From NCBI RefSeq assembly GCF_002735705.1, contig NZ_PDZL01000032.1:1-39497 (forward strand): a stretch of 39,497 bases of DNA. The letters are read 5' to 3'. Every line of letters begins with the position of its first letter. The stretch's first letter is position 1. Positions 25,231 through 33,441 of the stretch are shown here, in pieces. The stretch comes from Janthinobacterium sp. BJB426 (GTDB lineage: Bacteria > Pseudomonadota > Gammaproteobacteria > Burkholderiales > Burkholderiaceae_D). The notes beneath the pieces are model-generated. The model made no database searches and was not told where the DNA came from. It worked only from the letters and a program-made list of their open reading frames with translations. A program made the translations under genes and the position numbers.

Positions 25231-26184
25231 TTGATTGCCTCGTCACTGCGTTGGAAATACTGGATACCCGCCCTGCTGAGCGCAGCCCTGCTGAGCGCCT
25301 GTGGCGGCGGCGATAGCGGCGGCAAGACGTCGCTGAGCACCTCGACCCAGGCCGGACAGCTGACACAGGAGCCGGGCGCTCCCGTCGTCAGCAACAATAT
25401 CGCCACCGATGGTTTCAACTGGATCAATTACCGGCGCAGCCAGATCGGCCTGGCGCCGCTGGTACGCAATAGTCTGATCGATAACGCGGCACTCGGCCAC
25501 TCCAACTATCTGAACAGCAATAATGTGGTGGTGCACAATCAAGTTAAAGGCAAACCCGGCTTTACCGGCGAAACACTGTATGACCGCCTGACTGCGTCGA
25601 ACTATGGCGTCACGTCCCTCTGGGGTGAAGTCATCGCGGGCGTGGCGACCAATTCCGGTTTCTACATGGCGGAAAACCTGATCACGGCCGTGTACCACCG
25701 CTTCCTCATCTTTGAACCGATCTTCAAGGAAGGCGGTGCCGGCGCGGCCGTCAACAATAGCGGCTATGCCTATTTCACCACCGACCTGGCCGGCAATAGC
25801 CGCTATGGCCCCGGCTTGCCAGCTGGACAGATCGTCAGCTACCCGTTCAACGGGCAGACCAAGGTTGCCACCAGTTTCTCCAGCAATGAAGAAGAACCCG
25901 ATCCCGTGCCTAACCAGGACGTGGTCGGCTACCCCATCAGCGTCCATGCGAATTTCGACGCCACCCTCAGCGTGACGACCTTCACCGTGCGCCAGCGTGG
26001 CGCAGCGACGGACCTGACGGTACGCCTGCTCAGCAAGGAGACCGATGCCATCAATACCTCGCGCTCGGTGGCCGCCATCATCCCGCTGGCCCCCCTGCTG
26101 GCGGCCACCACCTATGACGTGAGTTTCATCGGCAAAGTCAATGGCGCGAACGTCACGCGCAGCTGGTCATTCACGACGCGTTAG
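25231..26184 (+). CDS. CAP/SCP-domain lipoprotein with C-terminal Ig-like domain
   Basis: A 317-residue lipoprotein with lipobox LLSAC (Cys24) followed by a Gly/Ser linker. Residues 60-200 form a CAP (SCP/PR-1) domain: FNWINYRRSQIGLAPL, ALGHSNYL and GETLYDR fit the bacterial type. The last 90 residues look like a bacterial Ig-like domain (TTYDVSFIG at the end). The start is TTG at 25231, supported by AGGAG at 25221-25225; no ATG lies nearby. The role of bacterial CAP proteins is mostly unknown. It is a single gene, not part of an operon. Confidence 0.88.
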   Translation: MIASSLRWKYWIPALLSAALLSACGGGDSGGKTSLSTSTQAGQLTQEPGAPVVSNNIATDGFNWINYRRSQIGLAPLVRNSLIDNAALGHSNYLNSNNVVVHNQVKGKPGFTGETLYDRLTASNYGVTSLWGEVIAGVATNSGFYMAENLITAVYHRFLIFEPIFKEGGAGAAVNNSGYAYFTTDLAGNSRYGPGLPAGQIVSYPFNGQTKVATSFSSNEEEPDPVPNQDVVGYPISVHANFDATLSVTTFTVRQRGAATDLTVRLLSKETDAINTSRSVAAIIPLAPLLAATTYDVSFIGKVNGANVTRSWSFTTR

Positions 26185-26292
26185 TCTGGCAGCGTCTGCC
26201 AAGCGGACGCAGTACCGAGGGCAACTGGATGTAAAATAGCAGATATTGCATGAATGCAATTGACAAGTTTTGGGGCCCTCTGCACACCAGGC

Positions 26293-26928
26293 ATGATGAA
26301 ACCACACGCCACTTGCGATGATGATGCCGCCCTCGCGGCATCCGACATGGTCCGGATTCTCGATGTCGAGAACGGACTGGGCCGCATCATGGGCGACCGC
26401 ATCCTGTACCTGAAAATCTTGCGCCGCTTCCTGCATGACCACGGCACCACGCCGTGCCAGATCCGCGCCGAATTCGACACGGGCAATTACGCTTCCGCGC
26501 GCCTGAAGGCGCATACATTAAAAGGCGCCGCCGGCATGATCGGCGCGCGCCACGTGCACGGCTTGGCGGAAACGCTGGAATCGGCACTGCGTGCGCAGGC
26601 CCCCGACCTGGCCAGGCAGATGCTGCAGCTGGAACTGGCGCAGGATCAACTGCTCGGCGCGGTCAGCAGCATGCTGGGCACGCCGGAGGCAACCCACACG
26701 GCGGCGCAGGACGTGGCGCCCGATCCGGCCGCGCCCGCCATCCAGCTGCTGCTGGCGCGCCTGGCCAGCCATCTGCGCGAAGGCGACGGCGCGGCCATCG
26801 ACATCCTGGAAAACTCGGCCAGCCTGCTGGCGGCCAGCCTGGGCGTGCACGTCTACCAGGAAGTAGCAGCCGCCGCGCATGAGTTCGATTTCGACGGCGC
26901 GCTGGCGGCGCTGCTGCGGCGCCGCTAA
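26293..26928 (+). CDS. Orphan histidine phosphotransfer (Hpt) domain protein
   Basis: About 211 residues. The Hpt motif KAHTLKGAAGMIGA places the phospho-accepting His at 74. The helix pattern around it (ILRRFLHDH, LAETLESALR) is that of Hpt modules that relay phosphate between hybrid kinases and response regulators. After a Pro/Ala linker (about 140-150) a second helical segment ends AHEFDFDGALAALLRR, similar to the C-terminal tails of hybrid kinases. No kinase or receiver gene is adjacent. Starts at 26254, 26293 and 26296 are in frame; 26293 is chosen for a weak CCAGG site. Confidence 0.85.
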   Translation: MMKPHATCDDDAALAASDMVRILDVENGLGRIMGDRILYLKILRRFLHDHGTTPCQIRAEFDTGNYASARLKAHTLKGAAGMIGARHVHGLAETLESALRAQAPDLARQMLQLELAQDQLLGAVSSMLGTPEATHTAAQDVAPDPAAPAIQLLLARLASHLREGDGAAIDILENSASLLAASLGVHVYQEVAAAAHEFDFDGALAALLRRR

Positions 26929-26937
26929 TCGCCACGC

Positions 26938-27138
26938 TCAACGGTGGTATTGCGCCTCTTCCGCGTAGGCCATGCCGCAATTCTTGCCGCAGAAGCGGCG
27001 CACGGCGTCGAGCGGCTTGTCGCAATACCAGCACGCGCCTTTTGGCGGCAAGGAGGCGATCAATTCCGGCATGGCGGGCAGTGGCCGCGCCACTACCTCA
27101 TCCTCGCACTCCACGACATCGGGCTGTTTGCTGTCCAT
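26938..27138 (-). CDS. Small zinc-ribbon-like protein, function unknown
   Basis: A 66-residue protein with four cysteines in CWYC (C36, C39) and CGKNC (C50, C54), a plausible zinc ribbon. An acidic, proline-rich N-terminus precedes it. AGGAAAGGAAG just upstream of the ATG is a strong ribosome site, which argues that this is a real gene. It is convergent with the Hpt gene, 9 bp from its stop. I do not recognise a function. Confidence 0.72.
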   Translation of the reverse strand: MDSKQPDVVECEDEVVARPLPAMPELIASLPPKGACWYCDKPLDAVRRFCGKNCGMAYAEEAQYHR

Positions 27139-27260
27139 GGCGCTTCCTTTCCTAGCGGCACTTCAAGGCCGCTCAGCAAGATTACGTCAGCGCAGTTTGC
27201 AGCCCATGACATTTCTCAACGGCGGCCACGCTTGCCCCATCGGCGTCTTGAAATTTCCAA

Positions 27261-27289
27261 ACGACAACGTTGTCACTTCACACTACAAT
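27261..27289 (+). promoter_or_regulatory. Candidate promoter with a 12-bp perfect palindrome, upstream of the M1 peptidase gene
   Basis: TACAAT at 27284-27289 lies 17 bp from ACGACA (27261-27266). The palindrome GACAACGTTGTC (27263-27274) covers the -35 and part of the spacer, a place where a bound dimer would block or aid polymerase. The ATG is 28 bp past the -10. Confidence 0.48.
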
Positions 27290-27317
27290 CAGTGTTCCGT
27301 TCACTTGCGCCTTCGCC

Positions 27318-29015
27318 ATGAAACACATCCCCCTGCTGCTCTCCTGCTTGCTGCTCAGCGCCTGCGCCACGCGCGCGCCCACCGCCTACACCCTCAATTC
27401 GGGCGCCGAACGCACGCCGGAACAATTGGCAGTGGTGTTCGAACACGCCGACCTCACCCTGCGCATCGACCCGGCCAGCCGCAGCATCGCCGGCGATGCG
27501 CGCCTGACCTTCCTGGCGACGCAACCGATCTCGCGCTTCGCGCTGGACCTGGACCACAACCTGCCCGTCGACAGCATCGAAATCGACGGCAAGGCGCTGC
27601 CGCCGCAGGACTATGCCAACCCGGACGGACGCCTGAGCATGACCTTGCCGGCCACCCTGGCGGCCGGCGCGCGCACCACCATCCGCATCGTCTACCACGG
27701 CGTGCCGCACGTCGCCGTGAAAGCGCCGTGGGATGGCGGCATGGTGTGGTCGAGCACGGCCGATGGCGCGCCGTGGATCGCCAGCGCCGTGCAAGGCGAA
27801 GGCTGCGACCTGTTCTGGCCCTGCATCGACCATCCGATGGGCAAGGCGCGGCTGATCGACCAGCACATCATCGTGCCGGCACCGCTGGTGGCGGCCGGCA
27901 ACGGCATCGCGCTCGGCATGGATGAGGCCAACGGCTGGCGCACCTGGCACTGGCGCGCCAAGCACCCGAGCACCTATGGCATCGCCCTCAACGTGGCACC
28001 CTACCGCAGCCTGCAGGGCGAGTATGCGAGCCGCTACGGCAACCGCATCCCCCTGCAATTCTGGTATCTGCCGGAAAGCGAGGCCAAGGCGGGCGCCCTG
28101 TTCGCGGAATTGCCGCCCATGCTCGATTTTTTTGAAAGCGTCATCGGCCCCTACCCGTTCGGCGATGAAAAAGTCGGCATCGCCGAAACGCCGCACAAGG
28201 GCATGGAACACCAGACCATCAATGCCTATGGCAACAAATTCGCCAAGACCAGCTATGGCTACGATGAGCTGCTACAGCATGAATTTGCGCATGAATGGTT
28301 CGGCAACCAGCTCACCAACAGCAACTGGGACGATATGTGGCTGCACGAAGGCTTCGGCACGTACATGCAACCGCTGTACATGCAATATCTGCGGGGAGAA
28401 CAGGAGTATTACGCTTCATTACAGCAAATGCGCGCCGGCATCGTCAACAAGGCGCCCATGGTCTCGGGCAAGCCGAAAACCGAGGAAGAAGTGTACGACC
28501 TGAAAAAGGGCGGACCGGGCGGCGATATTTATGTGAAAGGGGCGTTGGTGCTGCACACCTTGCGCGGACTGATCGGCGACGACGCCTTCTTCCGCGCCTT
28601 GCGCCTGCTCGTGTACGGCACGGAACAGCCGCAGCCGGGCCAGTTCCAGCCGCGCTATGGCAGCACGAAGGAATTCATGGACATCGTCTACAAAGTCACG
28701 GGCAGCAATTACGACTGGTTCTTCCAGGCCTATCTGTACCAGGCCGCACTGCCGGAACTGTCCGCCGTGCGTGACGGCGACACCTTGCGCCTGATATGGA
28801 AGACGCCGGCTGACATCGCCTTTCCGATGCCGGTGGAAGTGCGTATTGGCAAGGAAATCCATACCGTTTCCATGTCGCTGGGATTTGGCGAACTGCCCCT
28901 GCCGGCTGGCGCCACGTACACGCTCGACCCGCGCTCGCGCGTGCTGCGCCAGGCCGAGCATATCGATGCCTTCCAGAAGTTCAGGGAAGAACAGGTAAAA
29001 GGAAAGAAGGGGTAA
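27318..29015 (+). CDS. M1-family metallopeptidase, lipoprotein
   Basis: A 565-residue lipoprotein with lipobox LLSAC (Cys16). The M1 aminopeptidase N-like fold starts with a beta domain (AVVFEHADLTLRIDP). The exopeptidase-type motif is GMEHQTINAYG, a GMEN variant. The zinc site is complete, with H321-E322-x-x-H325 and E344 (HExxH-x18-E). It would act on peptides in the periplasm or at the outer membrane. It lacks the large C-terminal domain of PepN. The start is chosen at the signal peptide; the open frame begins at 27270. It is followed by an inverted repeat that may end the transcript. Confidence 0.92.
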   Translation: MKHIPLLLSCLLLSACATRAPTAYTLNSGAERTPEQLAVVFEHADLTLRIDPASRSIAGDARLTFLATQPISRFALDLDHNLPVDSIEIDGKALPPQDYANPDGRLSMTLPATLAAGARTTIRIVYHGVPHVAVKAPWDGGMVWSSTADGAPWIASAVQGEGCDLFWPCIDHPMGKARLIDQHIIVPAPLVAAGNGIALGMDEANGWRTWHWRAKHPSTYGIALNVAPYRSLQGEYASRYGNRIPLQFWYLPESEAKAGALFAELPPMLDFFESVIGPYPFGDEKVGIAETPHKGMEHQTINAYGNKFAKTSYGYDELLQHEFAHEWFGNQLTNSNWDDMWLHEGFGTYMQPLYMQYLRGEQEYYASLQQMRAGIVNKAPMVSGKPKTEEEVYDLKKGGPGGDIYVKGALVLHTLRGLIGDDAFFRALRLLVYGTEQPQPGQFQPRYGSTKEFMDIVYKVTGSNYDWFFQAYLYQAALPELSAVRDGDTLRLIWKTPADIAFPMPVEVRIGKEIHTVSMSLGFGELPLPAGATYTLDPRSRVLRQAEHIDAFQKFREEQVKGKKG

Positions 29016-29019
29016 CAAA

Positions 29020-29091
29020 ACCGGGGGTCAGACCCCCTCGCACGTTAGCAATGACCTTTGTGTTAGCGGTGTTGAGGGTCTGACCCCCGGT
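29020..29091. repeat. Large inverted repeat of the GGGGGTCAGACCCC type
   Basis: The left arm (29020-29039) reads ACCGGGGGTCAGACCCC and the right arm (29074-29091) is its complement with a 2-base difference, separated by about 34 bases. Each arm is itself close to a palindrome. It sits between convergent genes (the M1 peptidase and the small secreted protein) and could fold in both transcripts. A shorter relative occurs before gyrB (36762-36790). Confidence 0.75.
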
Positions 29092-29107
29092 CTTTCACGG
29101 TTCGGAC

Positions 29108-29407
29108 TTATTTCCGAAAGCTCCTGACCGCATCATTCGCATGCGCGTCGATGACTTTGTGAATTGCCGGCTGCCCCGCATATTTCACGCGCAGCCGCTT
29201 CCACTGCCGCTGCGCCTGCCCGCACGAACTGGCCACGGCTTGCGTGATCTCGCGCTGGCGCGCCTTGTCGTTGTCATCCCACTCGCCGGCAAAATGCTCG
29301 CACATCTGGGCGTTCTCGACGAACCGCGTCACGTCCTTCGGCAACTTTTCCTGCGCACCGGCCAGCAGGGGCAGGCAACTGAACAGCAGAACCGGCAGCA
29401 GCTTCAT
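29108..29407 (-). CDS. Small secreted protein, function unknown
   Basis: A 99-residue protein with a clear signal peptide (MKLLPVLLFSCLPLLAGA, cleavage before QEKL). The mature part is charged and helical, with two cysteines (CEHFAGEW, SSCGQAQ) that could form a disulfide. AGGAGG stands 5 nt before the ATG. It begins 9 bp after the mnmE stop, so it is the last gene of that transcript. I do not recognise a domain. Confidence 0.8.
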   Translation of the reverse strand: MKLLPVLLFSCLPLLAGAQEKLPKDVTRFVENAQMCEHFAGEWDDNDKARQREITQAVASSCGQAQRQWKRLRVKYAGQPAIHKVIDAHANDAVRSFRK

Positions 29408-29416
29408 CGAACCTCC

Positions 29417-30796
29417 TTATTTGCCGATGCAGAAACGGCTGAAAATCACGCCCAGCAAATCGTCAGGCGAGAACTCACCCGTGATGCTCGACAGCTGCAC
29501 CTGCGCCAGGCGCAGTTCTTCGGCGAACAGGTCCAGCGACTGGTCGTCCTGCGCCGCGTGTTCGGCGGCGATGTCCAGGTGCTTGCCGGCCGATTTGAGC
29601 GCGATCAAATGGCGTTCGCGCGCCAGGTACAGCGATTCGCCCGTCTGCTGCCAGCCGGCGATGCGCAGCAGCTCGGCGCGCAGCAAGTCGATGCCGATGT
29701 GCTCGTGCGCCGACAGATACACGTGGGTGGCGTCGGGCAGGCTGTCAACGCTGGGCTTGTGGCCCGACAGGTCGATCTTGTTCCACACGCGCACCACGGG
29801 TACGCCTTCTGGGAAGGCGGCGACGATGGTTTCGTCGGCCAACGTGGGGCCATGATCTGCGTCAAGCAAGTGCAAAATCACGTCGGCCTTGCCGATCTCG
29901 CCCCAGGTGCGTTCGATGCCGATGCGCTCGACGGCGTCAATGGTGTCGCCCGCGCTGCGGATGCCGGCCGTGTCGATGATGTTGAGGGGAATGCCCTCGA
30001 TCTGGATGGTTTCGCTGACCTTGTCGCGCGTGGTGCCGGCGATCGGCGTGACGATGGCCACGTCGGCACCCGCCAGCGCATTCAACAGCGACGACTTGCC
30101 CACGTTCGGCTGGCCGGCCAGCACGACATTGAGGCCTTCGCGCAGCAGCGCGCCTTGCGCTGCTTGCGCAAACACTTTATTCAAGGCTGCGATGACGGCT
30201 TTCAATTGACCGCGCGCATTCGATTTTTCCAGGAAATCGATCTCTTCTTCCGGGAAGTCGAGGGTCGCCTCGACCAGCATGCGCAAGCCCGTCACCTGCT
30301 CCACCAGCGCGTGGATGGTGTTCGAGAACGCGCCCGACAGCGATTGCGAAGCGGACTTGGCCGCCGCTTCCGTCGACGCGTCGATCAGGTCGGCCACGGC
30401 TTCCGCTTGCGCCAGGTCAAGCTTGTCATTCAAAAACGCGCGGCGCGTGAATTCGCCCGGTTCGGCCAGGCGCAGGCCGCTGTCACGACCCGCTTCCAGC
30501 ACGCGCGCCAGCAGCAGTTGCAGCACGATGGGGCCGCCATGGCCCTGCAGTTCCAGCACGTCTTCGCCCGTGTACGAATGCGGGCCCTTGAAGTGAATGG
30601 CGATGCCCTGGTCGATGATGGCGCCGTCGCTTTCAGTGAATGGCAAATAGGTGGCGTGGCGCGCTTTCAGTTGCTGCGCGCCGAACAGGGCCGTCATCAG
30701 GGGTGCGAGGTTTTTGCCGGAGGCGCGTACCACGCCGATGCCGCCGCGGCCGGGAGCGGTGGCGATGGCGGCGATAGGGGAAGAGTCGAGTTTCAT
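29417..30796 (-). CDS. mnmE: tRNA modification GTPase MnmE
   Basis: A 459-residue GTPase that, with MnmG, adds the carboxymethylaminomethyl group at U34 of certain tRNAs. It has an N-terminal folate-binding domain (PGRGGIGVVR, HSYTGEDVLELQGHGG, AEPGEFTRRAFLNDKLDL) and a helical part. The G domain shows GQPNVGKS (228-235), IAGTTRDKV and DTAG, and the protein ends FCIGK with the catalytic Cys. Length and motifs match the family exactly. The frame is open 35 codons upstream of this ATG, but MKLDSSPIAAIATAPG is the conserved start. It follows yidC, rnpA and rpmH on the same strand, a common bacterial order. Confidence 0.97.
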   Translation of the reverse strand: MKLDSSPIAAIATAPGRGGIGVVRASGKNLAPLMTALFGAQQLKARHATYLPFTESDGAIIDQGIAIHFKGPHSYTGEDVLELQGHGGPIVLQLLLARVLEAGRDSGLRLAEPGEFTRRAFLNDKLDLAQAEAVADLIDASTEAAAKSASQSLSGAFSNTIHALVEQVTGLRMLVEATLDFPEEEIDFLEKSNARGQLKAVIAALNKVFAQAAQGALLREGLNVVLAGQPNVGKSSLLNALAGADVAIVTPIAGTTRDKVSETIQIEGIPLNIIDTAGIRSAGDTIDAVERIGIERTWGEIGKADVILHLLDADHGPTLADETIVAAFPEGVPVVRVWNKIDLSGHKPSVDSLPDATHVYLSAHEHIGIDLLRAELLRIAGWQQTGESLYLARERHLIALKSAGKHLDIAAEHAAQDDQSLDLFAEELRLAQVQLSSITGEFSPDDLLGVIFSRFCIGK

Positions 30797-30901
30797 GGGG
30801 TAATTGTAATGTATTCGGGGAAGGCTGCAGGGCCGCGCTATTGTCAGCGACAAACCGGTGCACATGAAGGGGGCGCTCAGTGGAAAGCCGGCAAAACCCA
30901 C

Positions 30902-30944
30902 TTTTTTTTGACATCGTACCCATTGGGCACGATGTCAAAAAAAA
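30902..30944. repeat. 43-bp palindrome between yidC and mnmE
   Basis: T8-GACATCGT ... ACGATGTC-A8, with an inner CCCA/TGGG pairing and a single base mismatch, forms one long stem around a minimal loop. Its T-run comes before and its A-run after the stem on both strands, so it is not a normal U-tailed terminator. One arm overlaps the T-tract of the yidC terminator. Confidence 0.75.
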
Positions 30945-30961
30945 ACCCGCGCGAGGCGGGC
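30937..30961 (-). terminator. Intrinsic terminator of the rpmH-rnpA-yidD-yidC transcript
   Basis: On the minus strand CCCGC-CTCGC-GCGGG is followed by nine T residues, about 20 bp after the yidC stop codon. The short GC stem plus U-tract is a standard intrinsic terminator. Confidence 0.85.
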
Positions 30962-30981
30962 TTTCGATTCGCTGGCCGGAC

Positions 30982-32712
30982 TTACTTGACGGCTGGCGCG
31001 TATTTCTTGGTGATCACCCATTGCTGGCCGATCGACAGGACGTTGTTGACGACCCAGTAGAGTACCAAGCCCGACGGGAAGAAGAAGAACATCACCGAGA
31101 ATGCCAGTGGCATGAACAGCATCATCTTCGCTTGCATCGGATCGGCCGGGGCCGGGTTCAGCTTGGTCGTGATGAACATCGAGATCGCGTACAGCACGGG
31201 CAGGATGCACCATGGGTCATGCTGGGCCAGGTCGGTGATCCAGCCGATCCATGGCGCGCCGCGGATTTCCACGGACGCGTTCAAGACCCAGTACAGCGCG
31301 ATAAAGACGGGCATCTGGATCAGGATCGGCAGGCAGCCGCCCAGCGGATTGATCTTTTCCGTCTTGTACAGCTCCATCGTGGCCTGGTTCATCTTTTGCG
31401 GATCGCCCTTGAAGCGTTCGCGGATCGCTTGCATCTTCGGCGTGACCAGTTTCATCTTGGCCATGCTGCGGTAGCCGGCGGCCGACAGCGGGAAGAACAG
31501 CAGCTTGATCAGGATCGTGAAGGCGATGATGGTCCAGCCCCAGTTGCCCAGCACGCTGTGGATCTGTTCCATGACCCAGAACATCGGCTTGGCGATGATG
31601 GTCAGCCAGCCATAATCCTTGACCAGTTCCAGGCCAGGCGAGACGTTTTCCAGCAGGTGCGCGATTTGCGGACCCGAGTACAGCTTGCTGTCCATGCTGG
31701 CCGAGGCGCCTGGCGCCAGGGTAGGCAGGGGCAGCACGTTGCCGATGGCGTACAGGTTGGGGCCGACCTTCTTCGTGAAGATGTCGCGCTTGGCGTTCTC
31801 AGGCGGAACGAAAGCGGACACGAAGAAGTGTTGCGAAATCGCAAACCAGCCGCCATTCGCCGTCGCCGGGTGCAGGCCCTTCATGGCATTGTCGTTGCCC
31901 TTCTTCTCGTCTTCCACGGCCGCTTTTTCGATTTTCTCGAACGTCAGCTTCTGGTACTTGTCTTGCGGCGTGTACAGGGTCGGACCCGTGAAGCTGCTGT
32001 TGAAGAACGAATCGCCGACCGGCTTGTTGCCGTCATGCGTCAGTTGCAGGTACAGCTGCGGCGTGACAGGAGCCGCGCCCACGTTGGACACGTCATGGCG
32101 CACGTCGATGACGTAGTCGCCGCGCTTGAAGGTAAACGTCTTGGTCAGCTTGACGCCGCCTTCGACCGCTTCCATCACCAGTTGAATCTGCTTGCCGTCG
32201 GCCAAAGTACGCACGCCAGGCTGCACGGTGAAACCGCTCGCATGGGTCGGGAAGGGACCGCCGACCAGGCCCGATTGCGCCAGGTAGGTGTGGTTCGCGC
32301 CTTCGTCGAACAGCACTTCGTTCTGCTTGCCATCGTCCGGCTGGCATACCTTGAACAGGCCGAAGCAGCCGCCAAACCAGCCCGGATTACCCGCGCCCTT
32401 GAATTTCAGCAATTCCAGACGCTTGACCTGGCCGCCCAGGGTATCGATATCGACTTTGATGACGTCGGTGGTGATGGTAATCACTTCGCGCTTGAACGCG
32501 GCGGGATCGACAGCCTCACCCGGCAGGGCAGGCACGCCTGCCGCAGCTGGCAGGGCAGCCGTCTTGGCAGGGGTCGCAGGTGCCTTGGCGGTTTGTTCCG
32601 TGTTCGCGGAGAACATCGACGGCTTGCCGTTCGAGATCATCCATTCGTTCCAGAGAATTACCAGCGAGACGGAAAACACGATCCACAGGATGGTACGTTT
32701 ATTGATATCCAT
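30982..32712 (-). CDS. yidC: Membrane protein insertase YidC
   Basis: A 576-residue inner-membrane insertase. The first membrane helix (ILWIVFSVSLVILWNEW) is followed by a linker and the large periplasmic beta domain (about 70-340). The conserved five-helix core follows (GNWGWTIIAFTILIKLLFFPL, INPLGGCLPILIQMPVFIALYW, PSGLVLYWVVNNVLSIGQQW) with its hydrophilic groove Arg in SAAGYRSMAKMK. The ATG at 32712 starts with MDINKRT, the usual YidC N-terminus. YidC works with SecYEG and alone to insert membrane proteins. It is 11 bp after yidD. Confidence 0.98.
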   Translation of the reverse strand: MDINKRTILWIVFSVSLVILWNEWMISNGKPSMFSANTEQTAKAPATPAKTAALPAAAGVPALPGEAVDPAAFKREVITITTDVIKVDIDTLGGQVKRLELLKFKGAGNPGWFGGCFGLFKVCQPDDGKQNEVLFDEGANHTYLAQSGLVGGPFPTHASGFTVQPGVRTLADGKQIQLVMEAVEGGVKLTKTFTFKRGDYVIDVRHDVSNVGAAPVTPQLYLQLTHDGNKPVGDSFFNSSFTGPTLYTPQDKYQKLTFEKIEKAAVEDEKKGNDNAMKGLHPATANGGWFAISQHFFVSAFVPPENAKRDIFTKKVGPNLYAIGNVLPLPTLAPGASASMDSKLYSGPQIAHLLENVSPGLELVKDYGWLTIIAKPMFWVMEQIHSVLGNWGWTIIAFTILIKLLFFPLSAAGYRSMAKMKLVTPKMQAIRERFKGDPQKMNQATMELYKTEKINPLGGCLPILIQMPVFIALYWVLNASVEIRGAPWIGWITDLAQHDPWCILPVLYAISMFITTKLNPAPADPMQAKMMLFMPLAFSVMFFFFPSGLVLYWVVNNVLSIGQQWVITKKYAPAVK

Positions 32713-32723
32713 TAGGGTATTTG

Positions 32724-32984
32724 TCAGGAGTGGTTGCAACCGCAAGCGGTCGTTGAAGATTGTTTAGCATCGGCCGGCGGCACCGGGTCGACGCCCCCTT
32801 CATTCCAGGGGTGGCAACGGCACAGGCGCTTGGCAGCCAGCAGGCTGCCCTTGGCCGTACCGTGCACGCGCAGCGCTTCCATCGCGTAATGCGAACAGCT
32901 CGGATAGAAACGGCAATTCTGTCCCAGCATGGGGCTGATCAGCAACTGATAAGCACGCAGCAAGAACAGCAGCAGGGTTTTCAT
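32724..32984 (-). CDS. yidD: Membrane protein insertion efficiency factor YidD
   Basis: An 86-residue protein with the YidD signature: LLRAYQLLISPMLGQNCRFYPSC, then the paired Cys/His region CRCHPWNEGG. It has an N-terminal amphipathic helix for membrane association, and the C-terminus ends Cys/His rich (TACGCNHS). The ATG at 32984 overlaps the rnpA stop by 4 bases. It sits at its usual place between rnpA and yidC. Confidence 0.96.
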   Translation of the reverse strand: MKTLLLFLLRAYQLLISPMLGQNCRFYPSCSHYAMEALRVHGTAKGSLLAAKRLCRCHPWNEGGVDPVPPADAKQSSTTACGCNHS

Positions 32985-33439
32985 GGCGCGGATGGTGGTG
33001 GCGCAGCAACAGAACGGGCCTGGGCGGCGATTTGCGCCGCGAACAGGCGGCTCAATTCCTCACGCAGCTCGGCTTTGAGCTGGGTCGTGGTAGCCGGACC
33101 ATCCTTGCTGTTGACGGCGCGCGACAAACGCACCACGCAGTCGACCGGCGGCATCGCGCTGTTGCGAAACAGCTCGCGCGTGACGCGCTTGATCGTGTTG
33201 CGGGTCGCCGCGCGCGGCGCGAAACGCTTGGCCACAACGACGCCCAGCCGCGCATGCGGCAATTGATTGTGTCGGGTGTACAGCACAAAATGCGCTGTTT
33301 TTTGCGAAGGGCGCAAACGAAAAACGGATGAAAATTCATCCGTTTTAACGATACGCCGAACGCGCGCGAAGTCGTGTGAACCTTCGCGTTGATTGCCGAC
33401 TGGAGTACAGCTAGCCACGCGATCAGCTGTCAACGACAA
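32981..33439 (-). CDS. rnpA: Ribonuclease P protein component
   Basis: Protein subunit of RNase P, which trims tRNA 5' ends. The RNR motif region KRFAPRAATRNTIKRVTRE (about 70-90) is conserved. The 152-residue length assumes TTG at 33439, just after the rpmH stop; a GTG seven codons later is possible and no ATG is available. The C-terminus is extended and Ala/Pro rich. It is coupled with rpmH upstream and yidD downstream. Confidence 0.93.
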   Translation of the reverse strand: MSLTADRVASCTPVGNQREGSHDFARVRRIVKTDEFSSVFRLRPSQKTAHFVLYTRHNQLPHARLGVVVAKRFAPRAATRNTIKRVTRELFRNSAMPPVDCVVRLSRAVNSKDGPATTTQLKAELREELSRLFAAQIAAQARSVAAPPPSAP

Positions 33440-33441
33440 GC

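Noticed and set aside
26187..26212. TGGCAG-CGT-CTGCCA hairpin after the CAP gene as a terminator
   Set aside because: The stem is only 6 bp and no T-run follows.
29141..31060. 639-codon plus-strand frame over mnmE
   Set aside because: Antisense shadow of a universally conserved gene.
30880..32715. 611-codon plus-strand frame over yidC
   Set aside because: Antisense shadow; its start lies in the terminator region.
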